A stretch of DNA of 64,000 bases from Neorhizobium sp. SHOUNA12A (GTDB lineage: Bacteria > Pseudomonadota > Alphaproteobacteria > Rhizobiales > Rhizobiaceae). The notes under the pieces were generated by a model. It was not told where the DNA came from and did no database searches. It saw only the letters and a list, made by a program, of their open reading frames with translations. This document shows, piece after piece, positions 40,953-50,670 of the stretch. Made by a program: the position numbers and the translations under genes. How positions within the stretch are numbered: the first letter of the stretch is position 1; every line of letters begins with the position of its first letter. The stretch spans positions 1-64,000 of the forward strand of contig NZ_JALBGV010000011.1 in NCBI RefSeq assembly GCF_023006505.1, in the 5' to 3' direction.

Positions 40953-42543
40953 GCTTTTCGAAGAGGTGCTCGGCGAGCCGGAGCGCCAGCGCCACGGCCG
41001 GCAGTGTCGGATTGGCATGGCCTCCTGTCGGGAACAGGCCGCTGCCGGCGAGATAAAGATTGCCGATGCCATGCACGCGGCAATTGGCATCCGTGACGCC
41101 ATCATCGGGTGTATCGGACATGCGGCTGAGGCCGATCTGGTGATAACCGTCGAATGCCTGGCTCAGCACGGCCTGCCGCCGCTGGGCAGCATCATGCAGA
41201 TATTCCAGCCGACCGACCCCGGTTCGACGTAACCACGTATCGAGAATCTCGTGCGATTTCAGGACCGAACTGACGTCCTGTTCGACCACTTGATAATCGA
41301 CGACAAGGGCGGCCTGCCTGCCCGCTCCACCCTGTTGAAGGTGGACCCGGCTTTCCGGATTGGGCACCTGTTCGGCATGGTAGCGAAGCAGATAACGACC
41401 TTTCGGATTGATCAGCGTACGCCACGGCTCGATGCGCCTCTCCAACATATTGAGAAGCGACCCGAACAGATCGAATACCAGGCGGCGATCGGCGCGGATA
41501 TTCCGCCAATGCTGCCGGCGGTCGATATTCTCAGGCCCCTTAGCCGTCGGTGCCAGGCCATTCGAGAGACGGCGGTAGAGGCCGAACATTTTCAGGAACA
41601 GATAGATCAGCGACAGCGCGCCGGAGGCATGCGCGGGGTCGGCGACCGAAATTGCGTCGATCCAGAAGACGCAGTTGAGAAGCCCCTCCTCTGCCTGGAT
41701 CTCCGGTACGATCTGCAGCCTGCGACGAAAGACATAGTTTTCGTCGTCGACATTGAAGGCGAAATGGCTCGCGCGCCCGGGCTTGTCGAATTGCAGCATG
41801 GCAATATAGCCTGTGAGATGCCCTTGATAAAAACGGCCGAGCGGACCGCCCGTACCACCCAATGCCTCTGGCTGCCTCTCCCGCAGAGCAAGCAGCAGGC
41901 GGGCATTTTCCAGCCCTCCTCCGGCAAGCACGAAAGTCCTTGCCGTAATCTGGCCTTCCCGCCCTCCGCGTGAGGTGGCGAGAGCTTCGACAAGTCCACC
42001 AGAACGATCGAGTGTAATCCCGGTGACGATCGTGTTCACGAGACGAATACGCTTGGAAGCCTTGAGCCGCTCTCTGTAAACCGGGCCAAGATCCGGAGAC
42101 CGGCTCCATCGCTCCAGAGCGTTCGTATCGACCCCATGGTCGGAAACGTCGATCGCCTCAAAAGCAGGCTCGGCGGCATTGCAATTGAGAAATGTCAGCG
42201 CCTCCCGGTAGTGGCGGCGAAGCTCCTCGTGAGAAATAGGCCAGCCGGAAAAGGGCACATGATCTCGCTTCTGTAGATCGATATCGTCGAAGGTAACGCA
42301 CCGGCCGCCCCAGAGCGCGGAAGCTCCGCCGATGCCTGGCCGGGACATCGCCATCGAAGCTGCATGATGGCCGTTGGTGAATTCGATACCACCGGCACCG
42401 GCATCATCCGTTGCTCCGCCAGCACCCATCTCGACAAGGGTTACCGAGAGCCCCAACTCCTCCAACTTGAAGGCGAGTGCCAACCCGACGGGGCCGGCGC
42501 CGACGATGCAGACATCCGTCGTCTCAGTATCTGCTGAAGCCAT
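40942..42543 (-). CDS. GMC-type FAD-dependent oxidoreductase
   Basis: A 533-residue flavoprotein. The N-terminal FAD site (DVCIVGAGPVGLALAFKLEELGLSVTLVE) and the C-terminal GMC domain (GNLYLAGSGLFPTGGHANPTLPAVALALRLAEHL) are clear. The N-H pair (GGHANPT) fits GMC catalytic residues. The substrate is unknown; sugars, sugar alcohols and polysaccharide-linked substrates are all possible. It is not one of the canonical exo genes and is transcribed toward exoQ. The ATG at 42543 is preferred over 42612 because the FAD domain follows closely. Confidence 0.8.
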   Translation of the reverse strand: MASADTETTDVCIVGAGPVGLALAFKLEELGLSVTLVEMGAGGATDDAGAGGIEFTNGHHAASMAMSRPGIGGASALWGGRCVTFDDIDLQKRDHVPFSGWPISHEELRRHYREALTFLNCNAAEPAFEAIDVSDHGVDTNALERWSRSPDLGPVYRERLKASKRIRLVNTIVTGITLDRSGGLVEALATSRGGREGQITARTFVLAGGGLENARLLLALRERQPEALGGTGGPLGRFYQGHLTGYIAMLQFDKPGRASHFAFNVDDENYVFRRRLQIVPEIQAEEGLLNCVFWIDAISVADPAHASGALSLIYLFLKMFGLYRRLSNGLAPTAKGPENIDRRQHWRNIRADRRLVFDLFGSLLNMLERRIEPWRTLINPKGRYLLRYHAEQVPNPESRVHLQQGGAGRQAALVVDYQVVEQDVSSVLKSHEILDTWLRRTGVGRLEYLHDAAQRRQAVLSQAFDGYHQIGLSRMSDTPDDGVTDANCRVHGIGNLYLAGSGLFPTGGHANPTLPAVALALRLAEHLFEKLKR

Positions 42544-42618
42544 GTATGCCTTTGAGAGAGAACCTTGGATTACCAGCACATAGAGCATGCCGGCAGAAAG
42601 GGAACCGCCCATGCACCG

Positions 42619-43773
42619 CTAGAAGCTGACCGCCTTCGGCTCGATGGCCACCAACCGGCCGCCGTCGATCTTGTAAAGCCCGATCCTGCGCTCCGCCATA
42701 CCACTCGGCGTAAAGCGGAACAGACCCGTAACCCCTCGAAAACCGGTCTTTGTCGTCAGCATTTCCGACGTCAGTGCCGCAGCACCCTTGCCTCTGACGA
42801 TGCCGGCAGCGACCGCGATACTGTCGTAACCCTCGGCGGCATAGACCGAGAGCGAACGCTTGTTGAAACGACGATAGCGCTCGCCGATCAACAGGGAAGC
42901 ATCCGGATCGACCGCTGCGATGATGACGCCGCTGGCTGCCGGATCGGAATAAAGCTCCATCGGCCAGTGGCTGGTTCCGACAACGGCCAGTTTGGCGAAA
43001 GAGGCCCTGACACCCTTCAAGATAGGCCCGATCGCCGCAGAATCACCCATCAGCACCAGGGCACCGGCATCATCGAGCAAAGCCTTGTTGCGGGTAAGCA
43101 GGTCACCAAGCGGCGCGGCTGGATCATAACGAACCACGCCGATCAGCGCACCGCCGGCCTGGGTGACGGCCGATCTTAGGCGCTCTTCGTCAACGCCGGC
43201 TATGCTGTTGGGCGTCAGAACGACAACTCTCTTGTGGCCGGAAGCGATGACCGGGTGCACACCCCGAGCAACGCTCGCCACTTCGTCAAACCCGAAATTG
43301 AAGACTTTCGCGCCGGTTACAGGACTTGAAAGATTGATCAGCGGCGGTCGCTGATCGGCCGGAATGGCGGCAATCGCCGCCGTCGTCGCCTGCGGCGCAT
43401 AACTGATCAGCAGACCGGAATTGCGTGCCTTGGCAGCTGCGAGCGCCGCAGCCACCGTAGTTGGCCCTCCCGCCACGTCGACCACCTTGATCTTCATCAC
43501 AGCGGCATCGTCAAGTTCGCCGATGGCAAGCGCCGCACCGTCGCGTATGTCGCGCGCGGCGCCCTCATAGACGCCGTTCGGCGCCTTTGTCAGAAGCAGC
43601 GTAATTTCCGTCGAGCCCCGGCCGAATGTTTCCTCAACCATGGACGGCGGCGGCTTCAGCGCCTTGTCGTCCAGAACCTTATCGGCGACGGACGAGGACT
43701 CGCAGCCGGAGAGAACGGCGGCAGCAAACAGACTTAGCAGCCATAAGCGTACCGGACGCAGGCGCATCGTCAT
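42619..43773 (-). CDS. Lipoprotein with periplasmic-binding-protein fold
   Basis: A 384-residue predicted lipoprotein: a signal sequence (LRPVRLWLLSLFAAAVLSGC) ends in a lipobox LSGC with the acylated cysteine. The rest resembles the branched-chain amino-acid-binding (LivK/LpoA-like) fold (ITLLLTKAPNGVYEGAARDIRDGAALAI, PPLINLSSPVTGAKVFNFGF, AAEGYDSIAVAAGIVRG). No ABC transporter genes adjoin it, so it may act as a sensor or cell-wall factor rather than in uptake; LpoA-type penicillin-binding protein activators share this fold. ATG 43773 or 43767. Confidence 0.75.
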   Translation of the reverse strand: MTMRLRPVRLWLLSLFAAAVLSGCESSSVADKVLDDKALKPPPSMVEETFGRGSTEITLLLTKAPNGVYEGAARDIRDGAALAIGELDDAAVMKIKVVDVAGGPTTVAAALAAAKARNSGLLISYAPQATTAAIAAIPADQRPPLINLSSPVTGAKVFNFGFDEVASVARGVHPVIASGHKRVVVLTPNSIAGVDEERLRSAVTQAGGALIGVVRYDPAAPLGDLLTRNKALLDDAGALVLMGDSAAIGPILKGVRASFAKLAVVGTSHWPMELYSDPAASGVIIAAVDPDASLLIGERYRRFNKRSLSVYAAEGYDSIAVAAGIVRGKGAAALTSEMLTTKTGFRGVTGLFRFTPSGMAERRIGLYKIDGGRLVAIEPKAVSF

Positions 43774-44035
43774 CCGGAAGGTTTTATGAGCAATGTCGGC
43801 GAGATCTGAACAGTAAAAAAATGAACGTCCCTGGGGCATTTCGTGGACCACTCTGCGGCCTTCTTGATTGTCGCGGCGGCATGCTAGCCCAGACAAAACT
43901 CATTAACAAGCGCCCACGTATGAATATAAAATTTTATGCTTTTTCTCTCAAATAACTTATTTATAGATTATCTATCTTCAAAAACCAGAAATTCAGGCGG
44001 CTTTGCTAACTTCTCCTCAACAAGGGAGACAGAAA

Positions 44036-45013
44036 ATGGCAAACAAAAAGAATACGCTGAAAGCCGCAGTCGTCGCCACACTAGTATTACCATTCATTGC
44101 TTCAACAGCACTATCCGCCCCCATGAACAAGCAACAATTTCAGATCAATACCGGATCAACGGTATCGATCATCGGAAGTCATTTTCTTGAATATCTTCCG
44201 AAGCCGCTTTCCATCATGGCTTCGCTTGCATTCGGAAACGTACAGGTTGCCGCAGCATTTCAGACATTCAGCGAGCTCGGCTCGAAGATCGCTCTGCCTG
44301 CGGCAAGACCTGCGAACGTGACCGAGGTCGCAATTAAGCCGGCCGACCTTTACCCGTCCCGGCGAGTAGAACCAGCACCGTCCAACGGCGCCGTGTTCGA
44401 TACGGTCGCTATTCCTTTCAAGCGGCTTGCCGCCTTGAAGAAGCTCGCTCCGGCTCTCGAAGAGATGGACAATGGCACTGCAGTGAAATGCAACGGCAAG
44501 GGCTGCAGCCCTGCCTTTGCCGCCATCCAGCTTGTCGGCATGAACACGTCGCAATCGTCGCTCCGCGACAAGCTCAATGCTGTCAACGCCGCGGTGAACC
44601 AGTCCATCCGCTACCGCACCGACCAGGACGCCTACAAGGTCGCTGACCGCTGGAGCACTCCGCAGGAAACGCTCAGCCTCCAGCAGGGCGACTGCGAAGA
44701 TTTCGCGATCCTCAAGATGGCGGCGCTTCGTGCGGAAGGCATCGATCCCAACCAGATGTCGATCGTCGTCCTGTTCGACCAGAAACGCCACTTTTACCAT
44801 GCCATTCTCTCGGTCGAAGCCGGCGGCAAGTTCTTCATTCTCGACAACATGCGCAATCAGGTTCTCCTGGACACCCAGCTTCCCGACTATATGCCGCTCT
44901 ACTCCATCAAAGGCGGCAAGGGCTTCCTGCATGGCTCACGCCGCAAGGACCAGAACGTGGCGATGGTGACGCCGCTGGAAAAGATTGCGCCGGGCGAAGG
45001 CGCCAACTTCTAA
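44036..45013 (+). CDS. LapG-like periplasmic transglutaminase-type cysteine protease
   Basis: A 325-residue member of the bacterial transglutaminase-like cysteine proteinase family (BTLCP). A signal peptide (AAVVATLVLPFIASTALSA) is followed by a core with the likely triad C220 in QQGDCEDFA, H255 in HFYHAILSV and D270 in FFILDNM. LapG proteins of this family cut the N-terminal anchor of giant RTX adhesins and release them from the cell surface. A giant adhesin and its type I secretion genes lie 50 bp to 19 kb away on the opposite strand, which strengthens this role. LapD, the usual c-di-GMP-controlled inhibitor, is not in the window. GGGAG precedes the ATG; the 260 bp upstream are AT-rich. Confidence 0.82.
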   Translation: MANKKNTLKAAVVATLVLPFIASTALSAPMNKQQFQINTGSTVSIIGSHFLEYLPKPLSIMASLAFGNVQVAAAFQTFSELGSKIALPAARPANVTEVAIKPADLYPSRRVEPAPSNGAVFDTVAIPFKRLAALKKLAPALEEMDNGTAVKCNGKGCSPAFAAIQLVGMNTSQSSLRDKLNAVNAAVNQSIRYRTDQDAYKVADRWSTPQETLSLQQGDCEDFAILKMAALRAEGIDPNQMSIVVLFDQKRHFYHAILSVEAGGKFFILDNMRNQVLLDTQLPDYMPLYSIKGGKGFLHGSRRKDQNVAMVTPLEKIAPGEGANF

Positions 45014-45023
45014 GCTCTCCCAT

Positions 45024-45048
45024 GGCCGGCGCGCGTTACGCTCCGGCC
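45024..45048. terminator. Probable shared terminator between converging genes
   Basis: GGCCGG (45024-45029) pairs with CCGGCC (45043-45048) around an inner GCG/CGC, in the 51-bp gap between the protease gene and the leftward secretion operon. T residues follow weakly on the plus strand. Moderate support only. Confidence 0.5.
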
Positions 45049-45064
45049 TTAAACCTTGAGAACA

Positions 45065-45715
45065 TCAATAACGGGAAATATAGCCGACCAGCATCGGCTT
45101 TTCGTGTGCCGGGGCAAGGGCCAGATTGATCTGACCCTTGATGACCTGCCTGGCGCAGGAGATCGTGAAGCCGGTATTCAAGGTCTTGCCACGGTTCATC
45201 TGCAGCGTATCCATGGCATCCTCGATCTGCGTGTCGATCGAGAACTTCAAGGTCTTCATCAGCTGCGACGTATCCTCCCCCACCAACCGCTGCCGAAGCA
45301 TGACCAGAAACGGCTCGTTGAAGAATTGCAGGCGCTTTTCACGTGTCAACACCACCGTCGGCGACGGTGAAGCCTGGACCAGCGCGTTGAGATTTTCGAG
45401 CGACGAGACATCCTCGACCGTCGCCAGCCGCCCAAGCGCCCATTTAAGGCTGAGGACGCGCAGCAACGAGGTGAGATTGCCCGCTTCCGGCATCTGGGCC
45501 GCAGTGTACTGAACCAGATCGCCCGTGGTTATCTTGCCCGCCGCCGACATCCGGCTGAGGCCTTCCCAATAGATCTTCTCAAGCCTGATACCACGGCGCT
45601 CGCCATTGCGCGCGACAACCGCGCGAAAACGCGGCTCGACTTCTTCCTTGTCGATGATCGGCAGCGGGTCGCCCGCAGGTTCGATGACGGACATTGAAAG
45701 CGCACCTGATTTCAT
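45065..45715 (-). CDS. Ribbon-helix-helix protein linked to the type I secretion genes
   Basis: A 216-residue protein. Residues about 25-95 look like the RHH_4-type ribbon-helix-helix domain (RFRAVVARNGERRGIRLEKIYWEGLSRMSAAGKITTGDLVQY), a DNA-binding fold of small alphaproteobacterial regulators. The C-terminal half (LNALVQASPSPTVVLTREKRLQFFNEPFLVML) reads like a PAS-type sensory domain, as judged by eye. It is the last gene of the tolC-hlyB-hlyD unit, 9 bp after hlyD, so it may regulate adhesin or secretion genes. The start is at 45715 or 45694. Confidence 0.7.
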   Translation of the reverse strand: MKSGALSMSVIEPAGDPLPIIDKEEVEPRFRAVVARNGERRGIRLEKIYWEGLSRMSAAGKITTGDLVQYTAAQMPEAGNLTSLLRVLSLKWALGRLATVEDVSSLENLNALVQASPSPTVVLTREKRLQFFNEPFLVMLRQRLVGEDTSQLMKTLKFSIDTQIEDAMDTLQMNRGKTLNTGFTISCARQVIKGQINLALAPAHEKPMLVGYISRY

Positions 45716-45724
45716 TGGAGGCCT

Positions 45725-47017
45725 CTACCGCTCGGTAAGCGCATCGGAACGCGCCCGATTGATAGGCTTCATAAGGTAGCTGAGGACTGTCTTGCGGCCC
45801 GTCATGATTTCCGCGGACGCGATCATGCCAGGGATGATCGGATAGGACTTGCCGTTGCGTTCCAGCTCCGATTTGTTGGTCTTGACCTGAACGAGGTAGT
45901 AAGTCTCGCCCTTTTCCTTCTCGACAATACTGTCAGCGGAAACGTTGGTCACTTCGCCTTCGAGTCCGCCAAAGATCGCGAAATCATAGGCCGTGATCTT
46001 GACGATCGCCGGTTGCCCGCGGCGGACGAACGCAACGTCGCGTGGCGATATCCGCGCTTCGATCAGCAGCGTATCGGCCGTCGGGACAATTCCGGCAACC
46101 ACACGGCCCGGATCCACGTAAGCGCCGATCGTGTTGACTTCCAGGGTATTGACGATGCCGTCGACCGGCGAGCGAATGTCGGTACGCTTGACGCGGTCCG
46201 AAGCACCGCGGATCGTTTGGTCGATGACCGAGAGCTCTGCGAGAGCTTGCGCCTTGTCGGTGAGGGCCTGTTGACGAACCGCCAATGAAATTTCACCCAC
46301 CTGGAGTTTTGCTTCATCGACAGCACCACGAAGGCGTATCAGGCTTTCCTGATAGACCTTGAGCTGACCCTGCTGGTCCGTAAGCTGGCTTTCGATCGTC
46401 AGAAGCTGCGTCTGCGAGACCAGCCCCTTTTTAGCGAGAGGACCGTAAAGATCGCGCTGCCGCATCGAGGAGGCGATATTCTGTTCAAGCCGATCGATAT
46501 TGGCATTGGCTTCGCTGAGTTCGTTCTGACGCTGCTTCACGCGCTCCTGGAGCACATCGAACTTGTTCTTGTAGCTGGCCTTGTTTGCCGAAAACAGCCG
46601 ATCTTCGTTGTCGCAGACGTTCTTGGCGACCTTCAAGACATCCGCCGGACATACGAACGGCTGGTCGTACTCGCCTTTTTCTTCCATCTGTAACCGTGCG
46701 ATCTTCGCACCGATCGCCCTTGCCTTGGCAACCGATTCCCCGAGCGTCGATTCGGTTGTCGTATTGTTCAGCTGAACGATCAGATCGCCTTTGCGAACCA
46801 CCTGGCCGACCTGAACCGCAATGTCCTGCACAACCCCGGCTTCGGATGACTGGATGATCTGGGTTTTGGAAATGGGAATGACCTTGCCTTCGCCCCGGGC
46901 GATCTCGTCGATCTCCGCAAGTGCGGCCCAGGCAAGGAATGTCGCCATGCAGGCGGCCACCAGCCCGACCAGCATGCGAGCGAAGAACGGAGGATTGTCG
47001 TGAACGCCTCTGCTCAC
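45725..47017 (-). CDS. Type I secretion membrane-fusion protein, HlyD family
   Basis: A 430-residue periplasmic adaptor. It has an N-terminal membrane segment (MLVGLVAACMATFLAWAALAEI), a lipoyl half-motif (GVVQDIAVQVGQVVRKGDLIVQL), a long coiled coil (residues about 100-270) and a beta-barrel part (IRSPVDGIVNTLEVNTIGAYVDPGRVVAGIVP). The GTG at 47017 overlaps the hlyB stop (GTGA) and has GGGAG about seven bases upstream. It links the ABC exporter to the TolC-type channel for adhesin export. Confidence 0.88.
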   Translation of the reverse strand: MSRGVHDNPPFFARMLVGLVAACMATFLAWAALAEIDEIARGEGKVIPISKTQIIQSSEAGVVQDIAVQVGQVVRKGDLIVQLNNTTTESTLGESVAKARAIGAKIARLQMEEKGEYDQPFVCPADVLKVAKNVCDNEDRLFSANKASYKNKFDVLQERVKQRQNELSEANANIDRLEQNIASSMRQRDLYGPLAKKGLVSQTQLLTIESQLTDQQGQLKVYQESLIRLRGAVDEAKLQVGEISLAVRQQALTDKAQALAELSVIDQTIRGASDRVKRTDIRSPVDGIVNTLEVNTIGAYVDPGRVVAGIVPTADTLLIEARISPRDVAFVRRGQPAIVKITAYDFAIFGGLEGEVTNVSADSIVEKEKGETYYLVQVKTNKSELERNGKSYPIIPGMIASAEIMTGRKTVLSYLMKPINRARSDALTER

Positions 47018-49170
47018 GGCTTTGCTCCCTTGCGCTGCATTGCCTCGAGCACGGCAGCCTTCGGCCCGTCGGCAACGATGCGGCCCTTGTCGATCACCAC
47101 CAGCCGTTCGCACAGTTCCAGCATGCTGAAACGGTGCGTGGCGATCAGCAGCGTCGTGTCGCGGCTGAATGCGGTCGAGAGCTTGGCGAGCAGGTGGCGC
47201 TCGCTCGCAAGATCCATGGCGCCTGATGGCTCGTCAAGAAAGACAATCTTCGGCTTGGTCAGCAGCAGGCGCGCGATCGCCAGGGCCTGTTTCTGGCCGC
47301 TGGAGAGATTGCTGCCGCGTTCGCCGACCGGCATGTCGAAACCGCGCGGATGGTTGGAAACGAACTCGTCGACGCCGGTCATCTGCGACACGTGGAGCAA
47401 TTCCTCGTCCGTCGCATCGGCGCGGCCGATCAGCAGGTTTTCCTTCACCGTCCCCGAAAACAGATCGGATGATTGCCCGGCCACTGCCACCGCCGAGCGG
47501 ACTTCCGACATGTGATACTGGCGAATATCGACGCCGTCGATCAGCAGGCGACCGTCGGACGGCAGGAAGAGGCCGTCGAGAAGGCGGCCGAGCGTCGTTT
47601 TGCCCGAGCCGATGCGGCCGATGATCCCGACCCGCTCGCCAGGAGCGACGGTCAGCGAAAGCTGATTGATGACCTTGTAGTCAGAGCCCGGATACTGAAA
47701 GGAAACGTTCTGGAAGCTGAAGCCGCCCCGCTTGATCTCGCGGTTCACGAAACCCACCGTGGAGGGACGATCCTCCGGCTGTTCCATGATCTTGTCGAGG
47801 ATCTTGAGCGACGTCATCGCCTGCCGGAACCGGGCAAGCGCCATGGCGATCTGGCCGAGCGGCGCCCCCGCACGGCCTGCCAGCATGACGGTCGCGATGA
47901 TCGCGCCCATTGCCAGATGGCCCTCGGAAAACTCGTAGGTACCGGCGATCACGATCAGGACGCTAACCATCTGCTGGACAAGATTGGTGAGGTTCACCGC
48001 ATTCGAAGAGACATGCTTGATTTCTTCGCTGGTGCGGCTCGAGAGCTTCATCAGTTCCTGCCAGCGACGCAGCATGCCCGCTTCGGCGCGAAGGCTCTTC
48101 ACGGTCTCGATCGTCGAAATCGTCTCGACCAGCAGCGACTGACGGCGTGACGCCTCGTTGGTGGCCGCTGCCATGCGGTGACCGATCTTGGCCTGGGCAT
48201 GCAGGCCGATCAGCACTGACAGCAGCAAGGCTACCGACGGGATCACCACAAGCCAGCCGGAAAGCGTGTAGATCACGATCAGGAAGATGAACACGAACGC
48301 CGTATCGATCAGCAGGCCGACCGTGTTGGACGTGAAGAATTCACGGACGAACTCGTACTGCGTGACACGGTTGGCATATTCGCCCGTCGATAACGGACGC
48401 GAAGCGAGCGTCGAATTCAACACCTTGTCGAAGATCATCTGGGACAGGCGCAAATCCGCGTTTCGCCCGGCATGGTCGATGAGGGCGGCACGGGCGGTCT
48501 TCAGCAGGAAATCGAACGTGTAGGCAAGCGTAATGCCGATGGCGAGCACCCAAAGCGTCGGAAACGCCTTGTTGGGAAGCACGCGGTCGTAGACGTTCAT
48601 CGTGAACAGCGGCGAGCCGAGCGCAATCAGATTGATGAACAGCGCAGCCATGATGACGCGGATATAGGTGCGCCAATAGGGAACCAGCGCCCGCAACAGC
48701 CAGTGGCGGCGCTCGATTTCTCCGGCTGTACCAACCGAGGCATGCTCGGACGCGTTCTGATAATAAAGAGTGAAGGCAAAACCGAAGCTCGGCTTCAGGG
48801 CCACGAGTTCCTGACGCGTCAGCTTGACGGGATTTCCCGAGGCCGGAACGAGATCCGTGATGTAGTTTCCATCGGGATCGGTTTCGAGTAGCGGCAGCAC
48901 GCCGCCGTTCTCGAAGACGATGATGGCCGGGCAGTCGAAATTGCCCTCGCGACACTCGCGTTCGCCGTGGCGGATGACTTCCAGCCCGATACGCTGGGCA
49001 AGGTGTTCGACATCGTCCAGTTCCAGAGATTCGGAAACCTCATCCGGCAATCCGGAGAACAGGACGATGTCTGACGTCGGGCGCCCGTAAAAGCTCGCAA
49101 CAGACCTGAATGCAGTTTTAAATGTCCGAAACGGCGTAGTATCTGCGTGGTCGAGCTTTACGTTGAGCAT
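47014..49170 (-). CDS. Type I secretion ABC exporter, HlyB/LapB family
   Basis: A 718-residue ABC transporter. An N-terminal C39-like domain (about 130 residues) lacks the peptidase cysteine motif, as in exporters of RTX proteins. A six-helix membrane domain follows (TYIRVIMAALFINLIALGSPLF and others), then an ATPase with Walker A GRIGSGKTTLGRLL, signature LSSGQKQALAIARLL and Walker B IVFLDEPSGAMD. It is the inner-membrane motor that exports the downstream-encoded type of giant adhesin. It begins 18 bp after the tolC-like gene. Confidence 0.88.
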   Translation of the reverse strand: MLNVKLDHADTTPFRTFKTAFRSVASFYGRPTSDIVLFSGLPDEVSESLELDDVEHLAQRIGLEVIRHGERECREGNFDCPAIIVFENGGVLPLLETDPDGNYITDLVPASGNPVKLTRQELVALKPSFGFAFTLYYQNASEHASVGTAGEIERRHWLLRALVPYWRTYIRVIMAALFINLIALGSPLFTMNVYDRVLPNKAFPTLWVLAIGITLAYTFDFLLKTARAALIDHAGRNADLRLSQMIFDKVLNSTLASRPLSTGEYANRVTQYEFVREFFTSNTVGLLIDTAFVFIFLIVIYTLSGWLVVIPSVALLLSVLIGLHAQAKIGHRMAAATNEASRRQSLLVETISTIETVKSLRAEAGMLRRWQELMKLSSRTSEEIKHVSSNAVNLTNLVQQMVSVLIVIAGTYEFSEGHLAMGAIIATVMLAGRAGAPLGQIAMALARFRQAMTSLKILDKIMEQPEDRPSTVGFVNREIKRGGFSFQNVSFQYPGSDYKVINQLSLTVAPGERVGIIGRIGSGKTTLGRLLDGLFLPSDGRLLIDGVDIRQYHMSEVRSAVAVAGQSSDLFSGTVKENLLIGRADATDEELLHVSQMTGVDEFVSNHPRGFDMPVGERGSNLSSGQKQALAIARLLLTKPKIVFLDEPSGAMDLASERHLLAKLSTAFSRDTTLLIATHRFSMLELCERLVVIDKGRIVADGPKAAVLEAMQRKGAKP

Positions 49171-49188
49171 TTGGTCCTTGCCAATCCG

Positions 49189-50670
49189 TTACTGTCGGAT
49201 CGGCGCCAGGAGATCCATGGGCATGCCAGCCTTTTGACGGGAGTCAACTTCGACATAGCCAGGATTCGTGACGCCACCCGGGACAGCAAACTCATTCCGG
49301 GCATACGCCTCAGCCTGGCCGACCGGCTTCAGCTTCATCGATTGAAGCAGACTGCCGGATGCGGCCAGGATCTTGTATTCGGCGAAAAGGGAAGCAAATC
49401 GTGCGGTTTCCGCAAGAATACTGGTGTTGAAACGGGTATTCTGAGCATCCAGCACATCGAGAAGCGAACGCTGATTGACCTTGAACTGTTCGCGATACGA
49501 GGTGACAAGGCTGCCGTTCGTCGAGGACTGGCGCGCCAGGATCCCGGCCAGTTCGCCGCGGCCGCTACGCTCGTTCCACGCGGAGCGAATGGATTCTTCG
49601 ACCTCGCGATGGGCCTGGGCCAAACCGTAACGCTGCTCGCTGGCGCGACGGATCTGCTCCTGCTCGCGCGCCTGATCGATACCACCGCGATAGAGGTTCC
49701 AGCGGGCGGTCACGCCGACCTGAACGTCGTTGGTATTGCCCTGGTTGCCATCGATGTCGTTGCCGACCCGCGCACTGCCCTGAAGATCGACCTTCGGCAG
49801 ATAGTTGGCGCGCGAGCCACGCACACCGGCATCCGCCGCATCGACATCGGCATCCGCCGCATGAATCTGCGGGCTGTTTTTCTTGGCGATGAAGATCGTA
49901 TCGTTGAGCGTCTTCGGAATGAACTTCGCGAGCGATACCGGCGCCTTCACAGGGCCGATCGGCTCGCCGACCGTCTTCAGGAAACGGATCTTCGTAAGTT
50001 CCAGCTCTTCCTGGGCTTCGCGCAACCGGGCACGTGCCGCCTCGAGTCGCTCGCGGCCTTGCAGACGATCGGCGTCGGTCAGCGCACCACCCTGGATGCT
50101 GGCACCGATATCGCCGAGGATCTGATTGTGGGCAGCAACGTTCTGCTGAGCAATAGCGACGATCTTGGACTGAAGGATATACTCGAGATAATCTTGAGTG
50201 ACCTGAAGAGCCAGCGACTCGGACCGCTCAACAACGCGGAACGAAGCGCCATCAACGCGCGATGCCTGCTGCTCGACCTGAGAACGGCGACTACCGCCGT
50301 CAAACAACGTTTGAGTAATCGTCAGGCTCGCATCGGACCCTTTGAAGTTTTCATAGTCGCGGGTAAGCGTACCTGTACTGCTGTTCGACAGTCTACGCCG
50401 GCTTACACCTGCCTGCAAATCTATCGAAGGAAGATAAAGGCCGCGTGCCTGCCTCAACTCGAACTCCACAGCCTCGCGGTTTTCCACCGCCTGCATGATC
50501 TGTGGGTTCGTTTTCAAGGTTTTTGCTACCGCTTCATCAAGCGTCATTGCATTGGCAGGCGCGCTAAACACGATCCCCAAAGCTACAGTCGCCAACAGCG
50601 TCGCCAAAATTCTTTTGCTCTTAAACAATCGGAAGCCCCTCGCCGATCTAAATCCCATTACGGCATTCAT
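49189..50670 (-). CDS. TolC-family outer-membrane channel for type I secretion
   Basis: A 493-residue outer-membrane efflux protein. It has a signal peptide (RILATLLATVALGIVFSAPANA) and the TolC repeat pattern (MTLDEAVAKTLKTNPQIMQAVENREA, LTITQTLFDGGSRRSQVEQQ, VGVTARWNLYRGGIDQAREQEQIRR). It is the outer component of the secretion system and the first gene of the operon running to 45065. ATG at 50670; a second ATG lies at 50658. Confidence 0.9.
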   Translation of the reverse strand: MNAVMGFRSARGFRLFKSKRILATLLATVALGIVFSAPANAMTLDEAVAKTLKTNPQIMQAVENREAVEFELRQARGLYLPSIDLQAGVSRRRLSNSSTGTLTRDYENFKGSDASLTITQTLFDGGSRRSQVEQQASRVDGASFRVVERSESLALQVTQDYLEYILQSKIVAIAQQNVAAHNQILGDIGASIQGGALTDADRLQGRERLEAARARLREAQEELELTKIRFLKTVGEPIGPVKAPVSLAKFIPKTLNDTIFIAKKNSPQIHAADADVDAADAGVRGSRANYLPKVDLQGSARVGNDIDGNQGNTNDVQVGVTARWNLYRGGIDQAREQEQIRRASEQRYGLAQAHREVEESIRSAWNERSGRGELAGILARQSSTNGSLVTSYREQFKVNQRSLLDVLDAQNTRFNTSILAETARFASLFAEYKILAASGSLLQSMKLKPVGQAEAYARNEFAVPGGVTNPGYVEVDSRQKAGMPMDLLAPIRQ

